Assembly (NCBI RefSeq): GCF_004766055.1
Contig: NZ_SPQR01000002.1
Location: 346,764-410,763 of the forward strand
Length of the DNA: 64,000 bases
Source of the DNA: Desulfosporosinus sp. Sb-LF
GTDB lineage: Bacteria > Bacillota > Desulfitobacteriia > Desulfitobacteriales > Desulfitobacteriaceae
Direction: 5' to 3'
Made by a program: the position numbers and the translations under genes. Of the stretch, positions 26,954-36,014 are shown in pieces; the stretch's first letter is position 1; the number at the start of each line of letters is the position of its first letter. A model generated the notes under the pieces. It had not been told where the DNA came from. It ran no database searches and saw only the letters and a program-made list of their open reading frames with translations.

Positions 26954-26983
26954 AAAAGACCCCTGGGGTATCACCCCAGGGGT
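26953..26983. terminator. Bidirectional terminator between prs and the PRC-barrel gene
   Basis: ACCCCTGGGG and CCCCAGGGGT pair perfectly across a 5-nt loop. On the minus strand the stem is followed by TCTTTTTT; on the plus strand only by TCCTTGG. The stop codon of the minus-strand gene lies in the loop. Confidence 0.8.
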
Positions 26984-27723
26984 TCCTTGGTTACTGGTAT
27001 TTCCGGTGTTTGTGGAATTTCCGACATTTCCGAAGTGGTTTGGCAGGCCGAGGGAGTGGATTCGGTTTCAGGAATGATGATCGGTGGTTTATCCTGAGTG
27101 AGCTGAGAAGCAACCTTAGCCTTATCTTTTTTAAAGTAGCTACCAATAGTGTGAGTTGTTTCTGTGGCTAGACTAGAGGTTGAGTGGATTAGATTTTTGA
27201 GAGTATCATTGAGACCTTTATCCGCGATGGTGAGAGCACTTTCACTTCCTTGTTTGGTTACGATCACGTCGTGGCCAATCGTCATGATGTGTTCTGCAGA
27301 GATCCATGCCTTGCCGCTAAGAAATCCTTCGAGTTTGCCGCCTGAAATTTCAACCTGAGTTATTTTGCCTGTTTTCGGATCAACATAATATTCGTCCGCT
27401 ATTCCAAGCGTTTTTCCAGTTTCCGTGACCATTTTAGTCCCTATGATGCTTAATTTACCTTTGACTAAATCTAACAGATCCGGGAGACTTGAGGTTTTTT
27501 CCACGTGGGACCCAGTGTCGATCGTGATTGCGTCATCGCCGACACTGACCACTTTGGCATAGGGAATAATGCGCTGATCTTTGAAGAAACCCTTAGAGTC
27601 AACAACAATTGCAGCTAGGGATTTTGTAGCGGCGTCCAAAATTAAGCTCTTGACATACCCAATTTGCTGCCCTTCCTGGAGAGAAATAATAGGTAAGGAT
27701 AAATACTTGCGACTGGGTTTCAC
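26971..27723 (-). CDS. Two-PRC-barrel protein
   Basis: This 250-residue protein contains two PRC-barrel domains: about residues 5-80 (LSLPIISLQEGQQIGYVKSLILD, AIVVDSKGFF) and about 88-165 (IIGTKMVTETGKTLGIADEYYVD, ISAEHIMTIGHDVIVT). A polar linker and a Pro/Thr/Glu-rich C-terminal tail of about 50 residues follow. There is no signal or membrane segment. PRC barrels occur in ribosome maturation (RimM), photosynthetic reaction centres and small sporulation proteins (YlmC/YrrD types); the function here is unknown. It is convergent with prs and divergent from pth. Confidence 0.83.
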   Translation of the reverse strand: MKPSRKYLSLPIISLQEGQQIGYVKSLILDAATKSLAAIVVDSKGFFKDQRIIPYAKVVSVGDDAITIDTGSHVEKTSSLPDLLDLVKGKLSIIGTKMVTETGKTLGIADEYYVDPKTGKITQVEISGGKLEGFLSGKAWISAEHIMTIGHDVIVTKQGSESALTIADKGLNDTLKNLIHSTSSLATETTHTIGSYFKKDKAKVASQLTQDKPPIIIPETESTPSACQTTSEMSEIPQTPEIPVTKEPLG

Positions 27724-27808
27724 AGGTGTACCCCCTTATTGGTCATTATTTGTTTCTTGAAAAAATGTATTCGAGGTGTCCGATGAATATGCTTTGGAGG
27801 AGATATGA

Positions 27809-28366
27809 ATGAAGGTAATTGTCGGTCTTGGAAACCCAGGTCCTCAATATGCGGAGACGCGCCACAATATTGGTTTTATGCTTGTTGATCAACTAGCAGA
27901 GGCCTATGGTCTTACGTTTAACCCGAAATTCCAGGGATTTTGGGCGGAAGGAAATGTGCAGGGGGAACGTCTTCTTCTCTTAAAGCCTCATACGTTTATG
28001 AATTTGAGTGGTCGTTCAGTGAGCGAACTTATTCATTTTTATAAAATTTCAGGGGATAATCTTTTAGTCGTCCATGATGACATGGACTTGACATTTGGAA
28101 AGATGCGCTTACGTGACCATGGAAGTGCAGGTGGGCATAATGGGATAAAATCTATCCTTGCTGAATTAGGAACGGAAAAATTCTGGCGGCTTAAATTGGG
28201 TGTAGGCCGCCCGCCTAAAGAGTGGGACCCTGCGCGATACGTACTTGCACCCTTTGCGCATGATGAAATGGCAACGTTAGATGAGCTGTTAGAATGTGCT
28301 GCAAAAGCAACCAACCTGTGGATTAAAGGGGAAAATGGACGAGTCATGAATTTATACCACCGTTAA
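27809..28366 (+). CDS. pth: Peptidyl-tRNA hydrolase
   Basis: This 185-residue protein (SpoVC in Bacillus) releases peptides from stalled peptidyl-tRNAs. [20 protein letters not shown] holds the catalytic His (H20); [23 protein letters not shown] and [12 protein letters not shown] complete the active-site set. The ATG at 27809 is the one with GGAGGA at good distance; the ATG 4 nt upstream is in another frame. It begins the conserved pth-fin-mfd segment. Confidence 0.97.
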   Translation: MKVIVGLGNPGPQYAETRHNIGFMLVDQLAEAYGLTFNPKFQGFWAEGNVQGERLLLLKPHTFMNLSGRSVSELIHFYKISGDNLLVVHDDMDLTFGKMRLRDHGSAGGHNGIKSILAELGTEKFWRLKLGVGRPPKEWDPARYVLAPFAHDEMATLDELLECAAKATNLWIKGENGRVMNLYHR

Positions 28367-28371
28367 GAGAA

Positions 28372-28401
28372 GTATAACCTCCTAAACTAGGGGCAATTCT
28401 A
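28372..28401 (+). promoter_or_regulatory. Candidate sigma-F/sigma-G-type promoter of fin
   Basis: GTATA (28372-28376) fits the -35 GYWTA, and GGCAATTCTA (28392-28401) fits the -10 GGnRAnAMTW with one mismatch; the spacer is 15 bp. A transcript from here would start almost at the ribosome-binding site, which weakens the call. Confidence 0.35.
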
Positions 28402-28422
28402 CTAGTAGGAGGTGATTCTGGT

Positions 28423-28599
28423 ATGAGGATAGTTAAGGTTTGTCATGCCTGTGATCGAATTATTGGTGAGATTGAGTTAGATGACTTGACCGGTCATAAC
28501 GCGGACCCTATAATGGATATTGTTGGAAATATTGCCTATGAACTTTGCCCGGGGTGTCTACACGAAATGGAGATGGAGCCGAGTAACGTCTATCACTAA
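28423..28599 (+). CDS. fin: Anti-sigma-F factor Fin (short form)
   Basis: This is a 58-codon gene. The product has two zinc-ribbon knuckles, CHAC at residues 7-10 and CPGC at residues 42-45, separated by an acidic segment ending in GNIAYEL. In B. subtilis Fin (YabK, 76 residues) is encoded at exactly this point between pth and mfd; it binds RNA polymerase to displace sigma-F in favour of sigma-G in the forespore. This version is shorter at the C-terminus. AGGAGGTGA 10 nt before the ATG is a strong ribosome site. The call rests on synteny and the CxxC pair spacing rather than on close identity. Confidence 0.82.
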   Translation: MRIVKVCHACDRIIGEIELDDLTGHNADPIMDIVGNIAYELCPGCLHEMEMEPSNVYH

Positions 28600-28647
28600 G
28601 GTGAAGTATGGTGTCGTAGTTTTGTTTGACTTTTTGATTTAGATAAG

Positions 28648-28671
28648 GGGACATGTCGATGACCATGTCCC
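28648..28671 (+). terminator. Hairpin between fin and mfd, possible terminator
   Basis: GGGACATG and CATGTCCC form a perfect 8-bp stem with an 8-nt loop. There is no proper U tract, so it could instead be a leader structure for mfd. Confidence 0.35.
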
Positions 28672-28695
28672 TGTTAAGTATTTTAGGGGGAGACA

Positions 28696-31600
28696 ATGGG
28701 GGTCCTTTTAGGACGTTCATCTTTTTTTGGTACTTCCGACGAACAATCTTTACACCTTGAAAGGATGACCGGTTTGAATACAATTCATGATTTTCTTCGA
28801 CGGGGGCTCGATATAGAGGTAATTGACCAGTCGTTAGGCCATGGGGAATGGCCCCAGATGATTTATGATTTAACAGGGAGCCAAAAGGCAGCGTGCATCG
28901 CTCAGCTTTTGCAAAAATCAAAGCCGGGTTTGATTCTGACTTATTCGGAGGAGCAGGCCCAAAAGTGGGCTAATGATTTACAGACATGGTGTCCCAAGGA
29001 AACCATCTTACACCTACCTACAACGGAATGGCTTCCTTTTGAAGTCTTAGGGAGAAGCCGGGAAACAACCGCGGAACGGATTCGTGTTTTGAATCAACTT
29101 GCTCAGAACCGAAAGTGTACGATCGTTGCTTCTGTCCTTGCAGTGGAGCGACGTGTATTCCCGATGGAACGCTGGAAAGAGTATACATTGACATTCGAAG
29201 TGGGGCGAGGATATAGCTTGTCTGAGGTGCTTACCACCCTAACCGCCGGGGGGTATGAACGTGTCGAGACGGTTGAAGGAAAAGGACAGTTCGCCTTAAG
29301 GGGTGGGATTTTAGACATCGCACCATTAGATGGTGAGGCAGTGCGTATCGAGTTTTACGATGATGAAGTTGATTCCATTCGAACGTTTGACCTTGGCACG
29401 CAGAAATCAGTGGCTGCTCAGGAAAAGGTGGATATACCTCCCTCTATGGAGTATGTTGTTACAAGAGAGGAGATGGGTCAACTTCGCTTTGCCATTCGAG
29501 CAGAAGCTCGAAAAACAACGGGCCGTCTTCAACGTTCGGGAAGGGAAGAAGCAGCTGAACGGCTACAAAAGAAAGTGGACTTTTTGGAAGAACGACTTGT
29601 TCAGGGAATCTTAGATGAAAATGTTTATCCATATCTAAGTTTAGTTGATACGCCTCTCGTCCCATTTTTCTCTTATCTCTCTGAAGATCACTTCGTTATT
29701 TTGGATGAACCACTTCGTCTAAAGGAACAATTAGAGTTTCAAACGAATGAACGTTTGTTGGAGTTTACGCAACAGTTAGAACATGGTGAAGAATTTATCC
29801 ATCCAGATACGCAATTTATTAACTACGATGATATTTTAATTCATGGAAAACAATATCCCTTGGTGGGCCTTTCGACGTTGCTGAGGCAAGCTCCAGGGCT
29901 CTCACCAAAGCGGGTTTTTAACTTGAATGCCCGTCCCTTAACGGGTTTCATGGGGAAGACCAGTATGTTGGTTGATGAAATAGTCCACCGAAAGGATGCA
30001 GGGAATGTAGTGGCTCTATTTGTCGGCGATGAAGAACATGTAGAGCGTTTGATTCAGGGCCTGAAGGATCGCGGAGTCACTGCATCACGTAAAGTGCTTG
30101 AGGGTTCGGTTGAGGAGGGGCATGTCTATATCTATCCGTATTCCCTTGACCAGGGCTTTGAGCTTCCACTCGGGAAATTAGTGGTTCTGACAGAAGCCGA
30201 GATTTACAAAAGAGAGAGTAAAGTTGTAGGTAAGAAGCCTCCTAGCGCACCTATTAAAAAGAATCTATACATATCGGATCTTAAACCGGGGGACTTTGTC
30301 GTTCATGTCCACCATGGAATTGGGCAATTTACGGGCATTGAACGGCTAGAGGTTGCGGGGATAGAAAAGGACTATTTTGGAATCCGCTATGCTGGAGAAG
30401 ACCGTCTCTATGTTCCGCTGGATCAACTTCATCTCCTACAAAAGTATTTGGGAAGTGGCGCAGAAGCCCTACCTAAACTTTACAAGCTTGGGGGAACTGA
30501 GTGGTACAAAGTTAAAAGTAAAACACGCAGTGCCGTCAAAGAGATGGCGATTGATTTGGTAAAACTTTATGCTGAACGGGAGGCAATCCAAGGATTTGCC
30601 TTTTCCGAGGATAATGTGTGGCAAAATGAGTTTGAGGAGAAGTTCCCTTATGTGGAGACTCCTGATCAAATCCAGAGCATAAAAGATGTCAAAGTTGATA
30701 TGATGCGCCCACGACCGATGGACCGCTTACTCTGTGGGGATGTGGGGTATGGCAAAACGGAAGTGGCCCTCAGAGCGGCTTTTAAAGCTGTGATGGACAG
30801 TAAGCAAGTGGCGGTTCTAGTTCCTACCACCATTCTGGCCCAACAACATTTCAATACCTTCAAAGAACGTCTGACAGGGTATCCTATTAAAATCGAGATG
30901 CTGAGTCGTTTCCGATCTCCAAAAGAGCAGAAAGAAATAATTTTGGCTCTTAAGGAAGGGCGAATTGATATTATTGTGGGTACTCATAGGATTCTCGCTG
31001 AGGCCGTTAAATTTAAAGATTTGGGCTTATTGGTCATTGACGAAGAGCAACGTTTCGGGGTTGCTCACAAGGAGAAATTGAAGACACTGAAGGGCAATGT
31101 AGATGTGTTAACATTGTCGGCAACCCCAATACCTAGGACTCTCCATATGTCCCTCGTGGGAGTGAGAGACATGAGTGTCATTGAGACCCCTCCTGAAGGA
31201 AGGTATCCAGTGCAGACATATGTCACGGAGTTTCGGGCTGAGGTAGTACGAGACGCTATACGGCGAGAGATTCAACGTGGCGGACAAGTTTTCTATGTTC
31301 ATAATCGAGTGGAGGATATGGACCAGGTTACCCATTTCTTGAGTCAATTGGTTCCTGAGGCGCGATTCGGAGTTGCCCACGGTCAGATGCGCGAAACTGC
31401 ATTAGAGCGGGTTATGCTGGACTTTCTGGAGCAGGAAATGGATGTCTTGGTTTCCACAACGATTATCGAAACGGGACTCGATTTGCCCAATGTCAACACA
31501 CTTATTATTGATGAGGCGGATCGTTTTGGGTTATCTCAACTTTACCAATTGCGTGGACGCATCGGGCGGTCTAATCGAAAAGCATTTGCCTACCTACTGT

Positions 31601-32307
31601 ATAAACCGCAAAAGGTTCTTACTGAAATTGCCGAAAAACGTCTGGCTGCCATCCGTGAGTTCACGGAATTTGGGGCTGGATTCAAAATAGCTATGCGAGA
31701 TTTGGAAATTCGCGGTGCAGGGAACTTGATTGGTGCTCAGCAGCATGGACATTTATCAGCGGTGGGATTTGAGTTGTATAGTCAGATGCTCAAGGAAGCG
31801 GTTCAGGAACTTCGTGGAGAAAAGGTAGAGGAAGTTATCGAACCGAGCATTGAACTCCAGGTAGATGCCTTTTTGCCGAACTCGTACGTTGCGGACGGCC
31901 AAATTAAGGCGTCGTTGTACCAACGTCTAGCGATGGTTGGGGATGAGGAACAACTTGGTGAAATGGTGGACGAATTGGTGGATCGCTTTGGAACTCCAAC
32001 GCGTGAAGTCGAGCATCTAATTGAGATTATCCGAATAAAACTACTGGCAAGTTCTTTGAAGGTAGAACAAATTCAACAAGCTAAACAAAATGTGTTGATT
32101 CGTTTTACGGTAGATCTTGGTATGACGGGAGAACATCTAATGGCCGTGGCATCGGCTTCACATTATCCGTTGACTTTTCGGACGATGCCCAATGGAAATC
32201 TGGAGTGTAAAATTCGTGTCCGTACGCTTGAACAAGAGGATGTGATTGAGGCGGTACGTCGGGTGCTCTCGACATTCTGCGATATTGCTTCAAAGACAAC
32301 TCCTTGA
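28696..32307 (+). CDS. mfd: Transcription-repair coupling factor
   Basis: This 1203-residue superfamily 2 translocase removes stalled RNA polymerase and recruits UvrA. Domains in order are a UvrB-homology N-terminal part (about 40-400; FALRGGILDIAP), an RNAP-interacting CarD-like domain (from about 530; KPGDFVVHVHHGIGQFTGIE), a RecG-like motor with Walker A GDVGYGKTE (681-689) and DEEQ (782-785), helicase C motifs (TTIIETGLDLPN, QLRGRIGRS), and the C-terminal TRCF domain (about 1050-1170). Length is typical. The ATG at 28696 follows AGGGGGA closely; the first 20 residues are not conserved-looking. Confidence 0.97.
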   Translation: MGVLLGRSSFFGTSDEQSLHLERMTGLNTIHDFLRRGLDIEVIDQSLGHGEWPQMIYDLTGSQKAACIAQLLQKSKPGLILTYSEEQAQKWANDLQTWCPKETILHLPTTEWLPFEVLGRSRETTAERIRVLNQLAQNRKCTIVASVLAVERRVFPMERWKEYTLTFEVGRGYSLSEVLTTLTAGGYERVETVEGKGQFALRGGILDIAPLDGEAVRIEFYDDEVDSIRTFDLGTQKSVAAQEKVDIPPSMEYVVTREEMGQLRFAIRAEARKTTGRLQRSGREEAAERLQKKVDFLEERLVQGILDENVYPYLSLVDTPLVPFFSYLSEDHFVILDEPLRLKEQLEFQTNERLLEFTQQLEHGEEFIHPDTQFINYDDILIHGKQYPLVGLSTLLRQAPGLSPKRVFNLNARPLTGFMGKTSMLVDEIVHRKDAGNVVALFVGDEEHVERLIQGLKDRGVTASRKVLEGSVEEGHVYIYPYSLDQGFELPLGKLVVLTEAEIYKRESKVVGKKPPSAPIKKNLYISDLKPGDFVVHVHHGIGQFTGIERLEVAGIEKDYFGIRYAGEDRLYVPLDQLHLLQKYLGSGAEALPKLYKLGGTEWYKVKSKTRSAVKEMAIDLVKLYAEREAIQGFAFSEDNVWQNEFEEKFPYVETPDQIQSIKDVKVDMMRPRPMDRLLCGDVGYGKTEVALRAAFKAVMDSKQVAVLVPTTILAQQHFNTFKERLTGYPIKIEMLSRFRSPKEQKEIILALKEGRIDIIVGTHRILAEAVKFKDLGLLVIDEEQRFGVAHKEKLKTLKGNVDVLTLSATPIPRTLHMSLVGVRDMSVIETPPEGRYPVQTYVTEFRAEVVRDAIRREIQRGGQVFYVHNRVEDMDQVTHFLSQLVPEARFGVAHGQMRETALERVMLDFLEQEMDVLVSTTIIETGLDLPNVNTLIIDEADRFGLSQLYQLRGRIGRSNRKAFAYLLYKPQKVLTEIAEKRLAAIREFTEFGAGFKIAMRDLEIRGAGNLIGAQQHGHLSAVGFELYSQMLKEAVQELRGEKVEEVIEPSIELQVDAFLPNSYVADGQIKASLYQRLAMVGDEEQLGEMVDELVDRFGTPTREVEHLIEIIRIKLLASSLKVEQIQQAKQNVLIRFTVDLGMTGEHLMAVASASHYPLTFRTMPNGNLECKIRVRTLEQEDVIEAVRRVLSTFCDIASKTTP

Positions 32308-32347
32308 TATACTATGCACATGTCAAATTTTGAAAGGGTGTGTCTAT

Positions 32348-33289
32348 ATGCAAAAATCCCGAGTGGGAATAATTTTAGGTGTCCTTGCATTGATGCTTGT
32401 GACCACGGGGTGTTCTTCGTTGGTTGGTGGTAAATGGGCAGTAAAAGTTAATGGAGATCCGATTTTAATTAAGGACTATGATGCACGCGTTGCCGATGCG
32501 CAAAAGACCTATGAAACACAAGGCATGAAATTCGATACAGATCAAGGGAAACAGGCTTTAACCCAGATCAAGAGCCAGTTATTAGATCGCATGATCGAAG
32601 GTAAACTTATAGCCCAAGAAGTTAAGAATCAAAAGCTCAATCCAGAAGATGCAAAGGTGAAGGAGCAGGAAGACGTTATCAAGAAAAATCTAGGTGATGC
32701 TACGAAGTTTCAAGATACCCTCAAACAACAGGGTATGACAGAACCCGAATTAAAGAATTTCTTAGCAGTTTATGCGAAGATAACAGGAGATATAAAGGTA
32801 AGCGATGCTGATGTTAAAGCATTCTATGACAAAAATGTCGCAAATTATAGTCAGCCTGAAAGTGTGAAAGCTCGTCATATTTTAGTCAAAACGGAAGATG
32901 AAGCAAAAGCAATTATTGTTCAACTTAAAGCAGGAGCTGATTTTCAACAGCTTGCTAAGGATAAGTCGATTGAGCCTGGTGCAAAGGACTCGGGTGGAGA
33001 TCTTGGAACCTTTACTAAGGGGAAGATGGTACCTGAATTTGAAAAGGCAGCGTTTGCCCAAAAAGTTGGTACATTTTCAACAGAGCCTGTAAAAACGGAA
33101 TTTGGTTACCATGTTATTTTGGTTGAAGCACACACGAATGCTGTAGCCGCAGACTTCGCGAAAGTTAAGGCCCAAGTGGAACAAGATGCGCTGAATGCGT
33201 CAAAAGATGCCAAGTTCCAGACATATTTTGACGATTTACGTAAGAAAGCAAAGACAGAATATGCCAAGGGATATCAGCCTGCAGCTTAA
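32348..33289 (+). CDS. prsA: PrsA-like lipoprotein foldase (PpiC/SurA type peptidyl-prolyl isomerase)
   Basis: This 313-residue protein has a lipoprotein signal with lipobox LVTTGC (Cys at about residue 22). A SurA-type N-terminal chaperone segment (VKVNGDPI, LLDRMIEGKLIAQE) precedes a parvulin PPIase domain (about 175-265; VKARHILVKTEDEAKAI, SGGDLGTFTKGKMVPEFEKAAF, EFGYHVILVE). It acts outside the membrane to fold secreted proteins. The start is the ATG at 32348 after AAAGGGTG; the frame opens upstream inside mfd. It follows mfd at about 40 bp and ends at a terminator. Confidence 0.92.
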   Translation: MQKSRVGIILGVLALMLVTTGCSSLVGGKWAVKVNGDPILIKDYDARVADAQKTYETQGMKFDTDQGKQALTQIKSQLLDRMIEGKLIAQEVKNQKLNPEDAKVKEQEDVIKKNLGDATKFQDTLKQQGMTEPELKNFLAVYAKITGDIKVSDADVKAFYDKNVANYSQPESVKARHILVKTEDEAKAIIVQLKAGADFQQLAKDKSIEPGAKDSGGDLGTFTKGKMVPEFEKAAFAQKVGTFSTEPVKTEFGYHVILVEAHTNAVAADFAKVKAQVEQDALNASKDAKFQTYFDDLRKKAKTEYAKGYQPAA

Positions 33290-33301
33290 TAACGACTAAA
33301 G

Positions 33302-33332
33302 GAAGGTAATGAAAATTGCCTTCTTTTGTTTT
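33302..33332 (+). terminator. Intrinsic terminator after prsA
   Basis: GAAGGTAAT and ATTGCCTTC form a 9-bp stem with one G-U pair around GAAA, followed by TTTTGTTTT. Confidence 0.85.
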
Positions 33333-33347
33333 GCATTGGAAAAAAAT

Positions 33348-33377
33348 GAATAATTGGCAATCTCTAGATATATACTA
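33348..33377 (+). promoter_or_regulatory. Candidate sigma-G promoter of spoVT
   Basis: GAATA (33348-33352) fits the sigma-G -35 GHATR and TATACTA (33371-33377) differs from the -10 CATnHTA at one base, with an 18-bp spacer. spoVT is a sigma-G gene in B. subtilis. Confidence 0.5.
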
Positions 33378-33450
33378 TCATTGAATTTAAGGTGCAAAAA
33401 GAAAGTGCGAAAATGAGTTTCGGGAACGACAAAAGGAGGAAAGTGCGTCT

Positions 33451-34008
33451 ATGAAAGCAACTGGTATTGTAAGAAGAATCGATGACCTCGGTCGTGTCGT
33501 TATACCAAAGGAAATTCGTCGGACTCTTCGTATTCGGGAAGGGGATCCGTTAGAGATTTTTGTAGATCGGGAAGGGGAAGTCATCCTAAAGAAATACTCA
33601 CCTATCCGAGAGTTGGGGGAATTTGCCAAGGAATATGCCGAATCCCTATTCGAATCGACGGGCCATATTACATGTATCACGGACCGCGATACGATTATCG
33701 CAGTCGCTGGAGCGTCAAAAAAAGAGTACATGAATAAAACGATAGGCCCTGCCATAGAACAGGCTATGGACGAAAGAAAAACGATTCACATCGATGCTGC
33801 AGGAGAACATGCAGTGTGCAAAAACTGTCCGGATAATGAGGAAGAGGATAAATGTAAATTTATCAGCGAAGTCATTGCTCCGATTATTTCGCAAGGGGAC
33901 CCTATAGGTGCAGTGATTCTTATGTCCAAAGAGTCTAAAATGGGCGATTTGGAGATTAAATTGCTCGAAACAGCCGCTGGTTTCTTGGCAAAGCAGATGG
34001 AACAATAA
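33451..34008 (+). CDS. spoVT: Stage V sporulation regulator SpoVT
   Basis: This 185-residue protein has an N-terminal AbrB-type DNA-binding domain (MKATGIVRRIDDLGRVVIPKEIRRTLRI) and a C-terminal GAF-like domain (about 55-180; ITDRDTIIAVAGASKKEY, APIISQGDPIGAVIL). SpoVT adjusts sigma-G-dependent forespore genes. A Cys-containing insert (CKNC followed by CKF) lies in the GAF part and makes the protein slightly longer than Bacillus SpoVT (178). The ATG at 33451 follows AAAGGAGG. In Bacillus spoVB comes next; here it is absent. Confidence 0.95.
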   Translation: MKATGIVRRIDDLGRVVIPKEIRRTLRIREGDPLEIFVDREGEVILKKYSPIRELGEFAKEYAESLFESTGHITCITDRDTIIAVAGASKKEYMNKTIGPAIEQAMDERKTIHIDAAGEHAVCKNCPDNEEEDKCKFISEVIAPIISQGDPIGAVILMSKESKMGDLEIKLLETAAGFLAKQMEQ

Positions 34009-34024
34009 TCTTGAAGATGATCTA

Positions 34025-34053
34025 TTAAAGCGGCTGTGCCGCTTTAATTTTTT
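34025..34053 (+). terminator. Intrinsic terminator after spoVT
   Basis: TTAAAGCGGC and GCCGCTTTAA form a perfect 10-bp stem with a TGT loop, followed by TTTTTT. Confidence 0.9.
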
Positions 34054-34145
34054 AGCATCGATAAAGTAGTTTTTAGTTTGCACCATTAGGCTGAGTGCAT
34101 GCTAGTTTGGTTTATGGTAAAATACCCACAGGGGGGTGAAAGAAA

Positions 34146-35597
34146 ATGTCCTCGTGTCTTCACGTTATTGGACTAGGTCCTTCGGGGCTTGAACAGCTAA
34201 CATTAGGTAATTACCGCCGTATTTGTGATGCAAAGAAAATCTTTGTGCGAACATCCCAACATCCCTGTGTTCAGGAATTGATAGCAGAGGGTGTATGCGT
34301 TGAATCGTTTGATGAAATCTATGCCACTGAACCCTCTTTTGAGGCAGTGTACGAACGAATAACGGAACAGTTGGGTAGGGAGTTAAAAAAGGGCCTTGAG
34401 GTTATCTACGCCGTTCCTGGTCATCCTATGGTTGCGGAAAAGACCGTACAACTTATTGAAGAAAAGCTTGCACAGGAATATAATGTCGTGATTCATCCAG
34501 CCATGAGTTTTGTCGATGAGATATTTAGAGTTTTAAAGTTTGATCCAATTGAGGGGGTCCTGATACGTAATTATGATGCCCTCAGGGATGTAGGTTTGAC
34601 TGGACAGGAATGGCTTGTTATTCCCCAGGTGTATAATAAATTAATTGCCTCAGAGGTCAAATTGGATCTCATGGCTGCCTATCCCGACGACGCATGGGTG
34701 TACATTGCACAAGCTCTTGGCACTCCCCAGGAAAAGGTGGACAAGCTCCCACTTTATGAAATGGATCATGGGATATTCGATCATTTGACAACGGTTATTT
34801 TGCCGCCGAACTCAGGGGTTATTTCCTTCACTAAATTGGCCAAAGTGATGGAGACTTTGCGCTCTGTGGAAGGGTGTGCATGGGATCGGGTACAAACGCA
34901 CGATTCGTTAAAGCCGTGCCTGATTGAAGAAAGTTATGAAGTGCTTGAAGCGATTGAAAAACAAGATATGTATAATTTGTGTGAAGAGTTGGGAGACTTA
35001 TTATTACAAGTTATTTTTCATACCCAAATTGCTTCAGAGAGTGATAACTTTGAGCTCCAAGACGTGCTTCAAGGAATTATCCAAAAACTGCTTCGCCGTC
35101 ATCCTCATGTTTTTGGGAAAGAGAAGGCTACAACAGCCGATGATGTAATTTTAACTTGGGATAGAATTAAAAAGGAAGAGAAGGAAAATGAACGTGACGA
35201 GGTGGCCTTCTTTAATGATCCTAAAGGGTTACCTGCCCTCATGTGGGCTTCTTCAACACAACGTAGAGTGGCTAAGGTAGGGTTTGATTGGCCTGATCTT
35301 GATGGACCCTGGGGAAAGGTCGAGGAGGAATTACAAGAGCTTAAAAACGCTTTGGCTGATGGAACAGGAATTAGTGAAGAATTAGGGGATTTAATATTTG
35401 CAATCGTTAATTTATCTCGATTCTTAAAGCTTGATGCGGAAGAAGTTCTAAGGAGTACTATACATAAGTTCCAAGGTCGGTTTCTTAAAATGGTTGAGTT
35501 AAGTCAAAAAGATGACCAAGACTTCGAAAAACTATCTCTCAATGAAATGGATGTTTTTTGGGAAAAAGCAAAATCTCAAGAAAAAAGTGGTATATGA
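34146..35597 (+). CDS. mazG: Tetrapyrrole methylase-MazG fusion, nucleoside triphosphate pyrophosphohydrolase (YabN)
   Basis: This 483-residue fusion has an N-terminal tetrapyrrole (SAM-type) methylase domain (about 1-225; HVIGLGPSGLEQLTLG, YAVPGHPMVAEKT). Two MazG-type regions follow, the first holding the metal-binding helix pair EESYEVLEAIE and EELGDLLLQV (about 260-295). This is the YabN architecture; MazG removes non-canonical NTPs, while the substrate of the methylase half is unknown. The ATG at 34146 follows GGGGGGTGA. It lies in the Bacillus position before rqcP, but with an HU gene inserted between. Confidence 0.94.
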   Translation: MSSCLHVIGLGPSGLEQLTLGNYRRICDAKKIFVRTSQHPCVQELIAEGVCVESFDEIYATEPSFEAVYERITEQLGRELKKGLEVIYAVPGHPMVAEKTVQLIEEKLAQEYNVVIHPAMSFVDEIFRVLKFDPIEGVLIRNYDALRDVGLTGQEWLVIPQVYNKLIASEVKLDLMAAYPDDAWVYIAQALGTPQEKVDKLPLYEMDHGIFDHLTTVILPPNSGVISFTKLAKVMETLRSVEGCAWDRVQTHDSLKPCLIEESYEVLEAIEKQDMYNLCEELGDLLLQVIFHTQIASESDNFELQDVLQGIIQKLLRRHPHVFGKEKATTADDVILTWDRIKKEEKENERDEVAFFNDPKGLPALMWASSTQRRVAKVGFDWPDLDGPWGKVEEELQELKNALADGTGISEELGDLIFAIVNLSRFLKLDAEEVLRSTIHKFQGRFLKMVELSQKDDQDFEKLSLNEMDVFWEKAKSQEKSGI

Positions 35598-35686
35598 TTG
35601 GAATGTAACCTGAAAAAGCAGGAGATTGGCTATTTATCGCGAAATATAATTGTCGTGAAAAGATCAGTTATTAGGAGGGGCTATTT

Positions 35687-35962
35687 TTGAATAAGGCTGA
35701 ATTAGTTAGTGCTGTTGCAGAAAAGGCTGACATGTCCAAGAAGGATGCTGAAAAGGCGGTTAGTGCCGTTTTCGCAACAATTGAGGAGTCCTTGGCACAA
35801 AGTGAAAAAGTTCAACTAGTTGGTTTTGGTACATTCGAAGTAAAAGAACGTGCGGAACGGACTGGAAGAAATCCACAAACGAAAGAAACAATCTTGATTC
35901 CTGCTGCTAAGGTACCTGGCTTCAAGGCAGGAAAGGCTCTCAAGGATGCAGTCCAAAAATGA
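35687..35962 (+). CDS. hup: HU family DNA-binding protein
   Basis: This 91-residue histone-like protein bends and compacts DNA as a dimer. [25 protein letters not shown], then [24 protein letters not shown] and the C-terminal [15 protein letters not shown] cover the whole family. The start is a TTG at 35687 with AGGAGGGG well placed; no other start gives the conserved MNKAEL N-terminus. It is a monocistronic unit followed by a strong terminator. Confidence 0.97.
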   Translation: MNKAELVSAVAEKADMSKKDAEKAVSAVFATIEESLAQSEKVQLVGFGTFEVKERAERTGRNPQTKETILIPAAKVPGFKAGKALKDAVQK

Positions 35963-35977
35963 GTCTTTGAATATAAA

Positions 35978-36014
35978 AATCAGGTTCCAGGTTGTTCTGG
36001 AACCTGATTTTTTT
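35978..36014 (+). terminator. Intrinsic terminator after hup
   Basis: AAATCAGGTTCCA and TGGAACCTGATTT form a perfect 13-bp stem followed by a T run. Confidence 0.92.
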
